This document shows, piece by piece, positions 60,029-62,588 of a stretch of DNA of 62,588 nt (the stretch's first letter is position 1; the number at the start of each line of letters is the position of its first letter). The notes under the pieces are model-generated. The model ran no database searches. It worked only from the letters and a program-made list of their open reading frames with translations, and was not told the DNA's origin. Source of the stretch: Ruminococcus sp. (GTDB lineage Bacteria; Bacillota; Clostridia; Oscillospirales; Ruminococcaceae); contig SVNR01000009.1 of NCBI GenBank assembly GCA_015066815.1, positions 1 to 62,588 on the forward strand, written 5' to 3'. The position numbers and the translations under genes were made by a program.

Positions 60029-60754
60029 ATGACCAATAAACCAAAAATGATATTGTTTGACTATGGTAATACTCTTATTTATGAGCCCGGATGGGATAAT
60101 CACGGAAGTGTAAGAGCGTTATATTCTCTGATTGAATCAAATCCGTATAATGTAACTGTAGATGAACTGGATAGTTTTATACTTACGCTTTTTGAAGATA
60201 TTCGCCGACTCAGGGGAGAATTTATTGAAATCCATGAATATCCGTTCCTGAGATACGTTCTTGAATACTATAATCTCAAGCTATCTGTTCCGTTTGCAGA
60301 AGCTGAATGGCTTATGTGGAACGGGATATCATCCGGCAAAGAAATGCCCGGTGCATATGATATGCTTAAATATCTTGATGAACATGGAATAAGAACAGGT
60401 ATTATATCAAACTTGTGCTGGAGCGGTAATACACTAAAAAGAAGACTTAATCAGTTCTTCCCTGAACATAAGTTTGAGTTTGTAATGACATCCAGTGAGT
60501 ATATTTTCAGAAAGCCCGAGAGACATATATTTGAACTTGCATTAAGGAAGGCAGAATTGTCGCCTTATGAAGTTTGGTATGCCGGAAACAGCCTTATATG
60601 TGATGTTAAGGGTGCGCATGAGGCTGATATGTTTGCGGTTCATATTGATGAACCGGAGATTAATGCAGGGTTTAAAAAGGAACAGGATACATATGTGCCT
60701 GACTTTGAGTATTTGCATATAGAACATTGGAGTGAATTAAGTAAGTTCATATAA
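60029..60754 (+). CDS. HAD-superfamily hydrolase
   Basis: A 241-residue phosphatase-like protein from ATG 60029 (AGAGGGG 8 nt upstream). Motif I is LFDYGNTLIYEPG (~9-20): the nucleophile is D, and the second Asp is replaced by G/N (DYGNT), as in some HAD-IA members. Motif II is GIISNLCW, motif III has the Lys in FRKPERHIFELA, and motif IV is AGNSLICDVKGAHE, with the usual D of GDS replaced by N (AGNS). A helical cap lies at ~25-110. Substrate unknown. Confidence 0.83.
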   Translation: MTNKPKMILFDYGNTLIYEPGWDNHGSVRALYSLIESNPYNVTVDELDSFILTLFEDIRRLRGEFIEIHEYPFLRYVLEYYNLKLSVPFAEAEWLMWNGISSGKEMPGAYDMLKYLDEHGIRTGIISNLCWSGNTLKRRLNQFFPEHKFEFVMTSSEYIFRKPERHIFELALRKAELSPYEVWYAGNSLICDVKGAHEADMFAVHIDEPEINAGFKKEQDTYVPDFEYLHIEHWSELSKFI

Positions 60755-60943
60755 AATAAGTGCAGTCATTCCTGCATAAGAGTGAACTATACCAGAAGTG
60801 ACGCATAATGACAATTATAGCATCTGTTGTGAAAACGGCAGGTGCTTTTTATGTGCAGAGCTGGTCAGAGGGCAGTCCGGTGGGGCGGAATCTCTATGAA
60901 ACAGGCATTTCCGCGGATTTTGATAATTTCTCAATTTCCCCAC

Positions 60944-60995
60944 TTGACAAAATCGAAATATTATGTTACGATAAAATTACCCAAAAGGTAATTTT
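60944..60995 (+). promoter_or_regulatory. toxin-antitoxin promoter with operator
   Basis: TTGACA (60944-60949), 17 nt, TACGAT (60967-60972), followed at once by the palindrome AAAATTACC (60973-60981), CAAAA, GGTAATTTT (60987-60995). The palindrome covers the transcription start, the usual place for antitoxin autorepression. The small frame at 60808-61008 overlaps this and is not taken as a gene. Confidence 0.65.
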
Positions 60996-61017
60996 ATTGT
61001 GGCGGTGATGTGGGAAT

Positions 61018-61371
61018 TTGGAAATCATATACAAAGATAAACATGTAGAAAAGATATGTACGAATCTAAAGGAAGCAAAAAAGGTGTTGTCCGGATTTGC
61101 TACAGACTTGATAGCTAAAATAAACTTAATTGAAAGTGTTACTTCATTTAATGATATTCGATCATATCTGCCTTTTCGCTGTCATCAGTTACAAGGTAAC
61201 AGAAATATGTATTGGGCTCTCGATATAAAAGGACGAAAATGTTCATGGCGGTTAATAATTGCGCCACTTGATGCAAATCATAATATTATAACAGCAGGAC
61301 CCGATTTTTTTAAAGAGTGTATTAAAATCAAAATCATATTAGTTGAGGAGGTAAGCAATCATTATGAATAA
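61018..61371 (+). CDS. higB: HigB/RelE-type toxin
   Basis: A 117-residue protein in the RelE/ParE/HigB fold: EIIYKDKHVEKIC, then helices (LKEAKKVLSGF), then the beta-strand core RSYLPFRCHQLQGNRNMYWAL and CSWRLIIAPLD, matching plasmid-maintenance killer proteins that cleave mRNA on the ribosome. The start is TTG, with GGTGAT upstream. It overlaps the antitoxin gene by 8 bp, with toxin first, as in higBA. Confidence 0.8.
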   Translation: MEIIYKDKHVEKICTNLKEAKKVLSGFATDLIAKINLIESVTSFNDIRSYLPFRCHQLQGNRNMYWALDIKGRKCSWRLIIAPLDANHNIITAGPDFFKECIKIKIILVEEVSNHYE

Positions 61372-62446
61372 ATTAAAAAACAAAGAGCTTATGGCTTTCC
61401 ATCCTGGATATTATATTGATGAGATTATTGAAGAAATGGGTATCACTCAGGAAGAATTTGCTATTCGCCTCGGGACAACACCTAAAACAATCAGTAAGTT
61501 GGTTAACGGTGAGACAGGAATCTCTAATGATCTTGCATTGAAATTGGCGTCGTTGCTTAATTCCAGTCTGGAGATGTGGTTGAATTTGCAAAAGGCATAT
61601 GATGCAAAAATGCTCGAACTTCAAGAAGAGGAACAGCTTAAAAATCAGGTGAATTTAATTAAGCAGATAGATTATAGTTATTTTGTTAAGCTCGGTTTAT
61701 TACCTGATACCAGAAATGCAATAGAGAAAATCAAAAATCTGTGTTCTTTCCTTTCTGTGGCGAGACTTGGAATCCTTCTTGAAAAGGATTATAATGTAAG
61801 TTATCGAAACGGAATTAGAGACAAGAAGCAGAAAAACATCCTTAATGCGAATGTGTGGGTGGAAACAGTTACTAAAATTGCCAGAGATACGGTAACTAAA
61901 AAGTTCGATTTAAAGAAATTTAATTCAGTTATATCCGAAATTGCTGAAATGACATTGGAACCTTTTGCTGAAATAATCGAAGATGTGAAGAAAAGACTTG
62001 CCGACTGTGGTGTTGTTTTGGTTCTCTTGCCTTACTTAAAGGATTCAGGGCTTCATGGCTTTGTAAAGTGGCTTGATAAAGGAAAAGCTGTTATTGCAAT
62101 CAGTGATCGAAGAAAGTCAATAGACACTTTCTGGTTCACTTTTTTTCATGAAGCACGCCATGTTCAGCAAAAAAAGATTAAGCAAATTAATTTTACTTGG
62201 AAAGATAGTGATTCTGTTATCAGCGATGATGAAGCAGATGCCGACGCATTTTCACAGTTTATGCTCATCCCGATTGACAAGTATAATGTATTCTTAGCAC
62301 GCAATATTTTTACATTTAGCTCGGTCAAGCGCTTTGCTTTAGAGATTAATCGACATCCGGGAATTGTAGTAGGCAGGTTACAGAACGATAAAAAGGTTTC
62401 TTATGCATCTCGTTTAAATGAATTGAAAACCCCTATTGAGTTTTAA
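61364..62446 (+). CDS. higA: HigA-type antitoxin with HTH and ImmA/IrrE metallopeptidase domain
   Basis: A 360-residue protein. Residues ~10-80 are a HigA-type helix-turn-helix (FHPGYYIDEIIEEMGITQEE and TTPKTISKLVNGETGIS). A ~130-residue helical middle follows. Residues ~255-345 form an ImmA/IrrE zinc-peptidase domain with FFHEARHVQQ (HExxH) and the third ligand in DEADADAFSQF. AGGAGG is upstream. It should bind the 60973-60995 operator and neutralise HigB. The peptidase part may tie toxin release to proteolysis, but that is inference. Confidence 0.87.
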   Translation: MNKLKNKELMAFHPGYYIDEIIEEMGITQEEFAIRLGTTPKTISKLVNGETGISNDLALKLASLLNSSLEMWLNLQKAYDAKMLELQEEEQLKNQVNLIKQIDYSYFVKLGLLPDTRNAIEKIKNLCSFLSVARLGILLEKDYNVSYRNGIRDKKQKNILNANVWVETVTKIARDTVTKKFDLKKFNSVISEIAEMTLEPFAEIIEDVKKRLADCGVVLVLLPYLKDSGLHGFVKWLDKGKAVIAISDRRKSIDTFWFTFFHEARHVQQKKIKQINFTWKDSDSVISDDEADADAFSQFMLIPIDKYNVFLARNIFTFSSVKRFALEINRHPGIVVGRLQNDKKVSYASRLNELKTPIEF

Positions 62447-62462
62447 ATGAATGAACATGAAA

Positions 62463-62522
62463 AATGAAATTGTCAATATTACTTGACAACTTTTTCTCCA
62501 AAAATTTTAAAAATAAAATTGT
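62463..62522 (-). repeat. 60-nt repeat, right copy (inverted)
   Basis: The reverse complement of 49885-49944 with one mismatch. It lies 16 bp after the higA stop. Confidence 0.85.
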
Positions 62523-62525
62523 AGT

Positions 62526-62580
62526 GGCATAAATTTGTTCTGTAAATAGCTAACCTTTTGCAGTCAATAAGCTTTTATGC
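62526..62580. other. short inverted repeat at the window end
   Basis: GGCATAAA (62526-62533) pairs with TTTATGCC (62573-62580). AGTGGCATAA also occurs at 1813 next to the small inverted-repeat element. It may be the edge of a mobile element continuing past the window. Confidence 0.3.
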
Positions 62581-62588
62581 CGCGAAAG

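Noticed and set aside
60808-61008. 66-codon frame before higB
   Set aside because: It overlaps the promoter and operator, lacks an SD and reads no familiar protein; the regulatory reading explains the bases better.

Overview
The window looks like AT-rich chromosomal DNA from a fibre-degrading, cellulosome-forming Firmicute, most likely a Ruminococcus (R. flavefaciens or R. albus type). The basis is: two secreted proteins with two-repeat dockerins (a GH127-like arabinofuranosidase and a serpin), an IspH-S1 ribosomal protein fusion, HemZ, DUF1836, and consensus TTGACA/TATAAT promoters. No rRNA, tRNA or CRISPR array was seen. Assignment below genus level is inference.

Layout. 0-6.7 kb: a mixed region with a small lipoprotein, an unknown membrane protein, an Rpn-family remnant, a GH25 lysozyme carrying an EF-hand loop, and a leftward DUF1836-SPFH-thiamine pyrophosphokinase set. 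6.7-20.8 kb: housekeeping genes reading right (FtsK/SpoIIIE, YgiQ, ComEC-like hydrolase, RpiR regulator, HI0933 flavoprotein, Cmk, PlsC, IspH-S1, and a TetM/EF-G-like GTPase fused to a YacP/Rae1-type NYN nuclease). 21-28.4 kb: a cellulosome-related block with GH127-dockerin, an ECF sigma factor with a Ser/Thr-rich membrane partner, and a dockerin-serpin. 28.5-36.1 kb: radical SAM enzyme, DUF5662, HTH regulator, alanyl-tRNA editing protein, and a sugar ABC importer without its ATPase. 36.5-40.4 kb: a leftward YhaN/YhaO (Rad50/SbcD-like) pair. 40.9-49 kb: RecJ, RelA/SpoT, MBL hydrolase, HemZ and RlmD.

From the 3' end of rlmD onward the window looks accessory. The codons for the RlmD C-terminus (VETVVxLS) occur twice, 585 bp apart and in frame. 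The first copy leads into an SF0329-like domain and the second into a CPBP protease, which looks like serial cassette capture at a gene end. Further right are a PAP2 phosphatase, DnaQ-like exonuclease, ArsC/Spx-like protein, an ABC permease/ATPase with its own two-component system, an AAA-ATPase/PD-(D/E)XK protein, a HAD hydrolase and a HigBA-type toxin-antitoxin. A 60-nt sequence present at 49885-49944 recurs inverted at 62463-62522, bracketing this 12.6-kb segment.

The most distinctive non-coding signal is a dispersed structured repeat. Seven intergenic copies lie between 6.6 and 40.5 kb, in both orientations. Each has a core hairpin with a near-constant 32-nt outer span and a variable but mostly self-complementary inner stem, and several also have side hairpins built from TAGTGAAC or TAGTAAAC arms. 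No copy was seen in the accessory right third.
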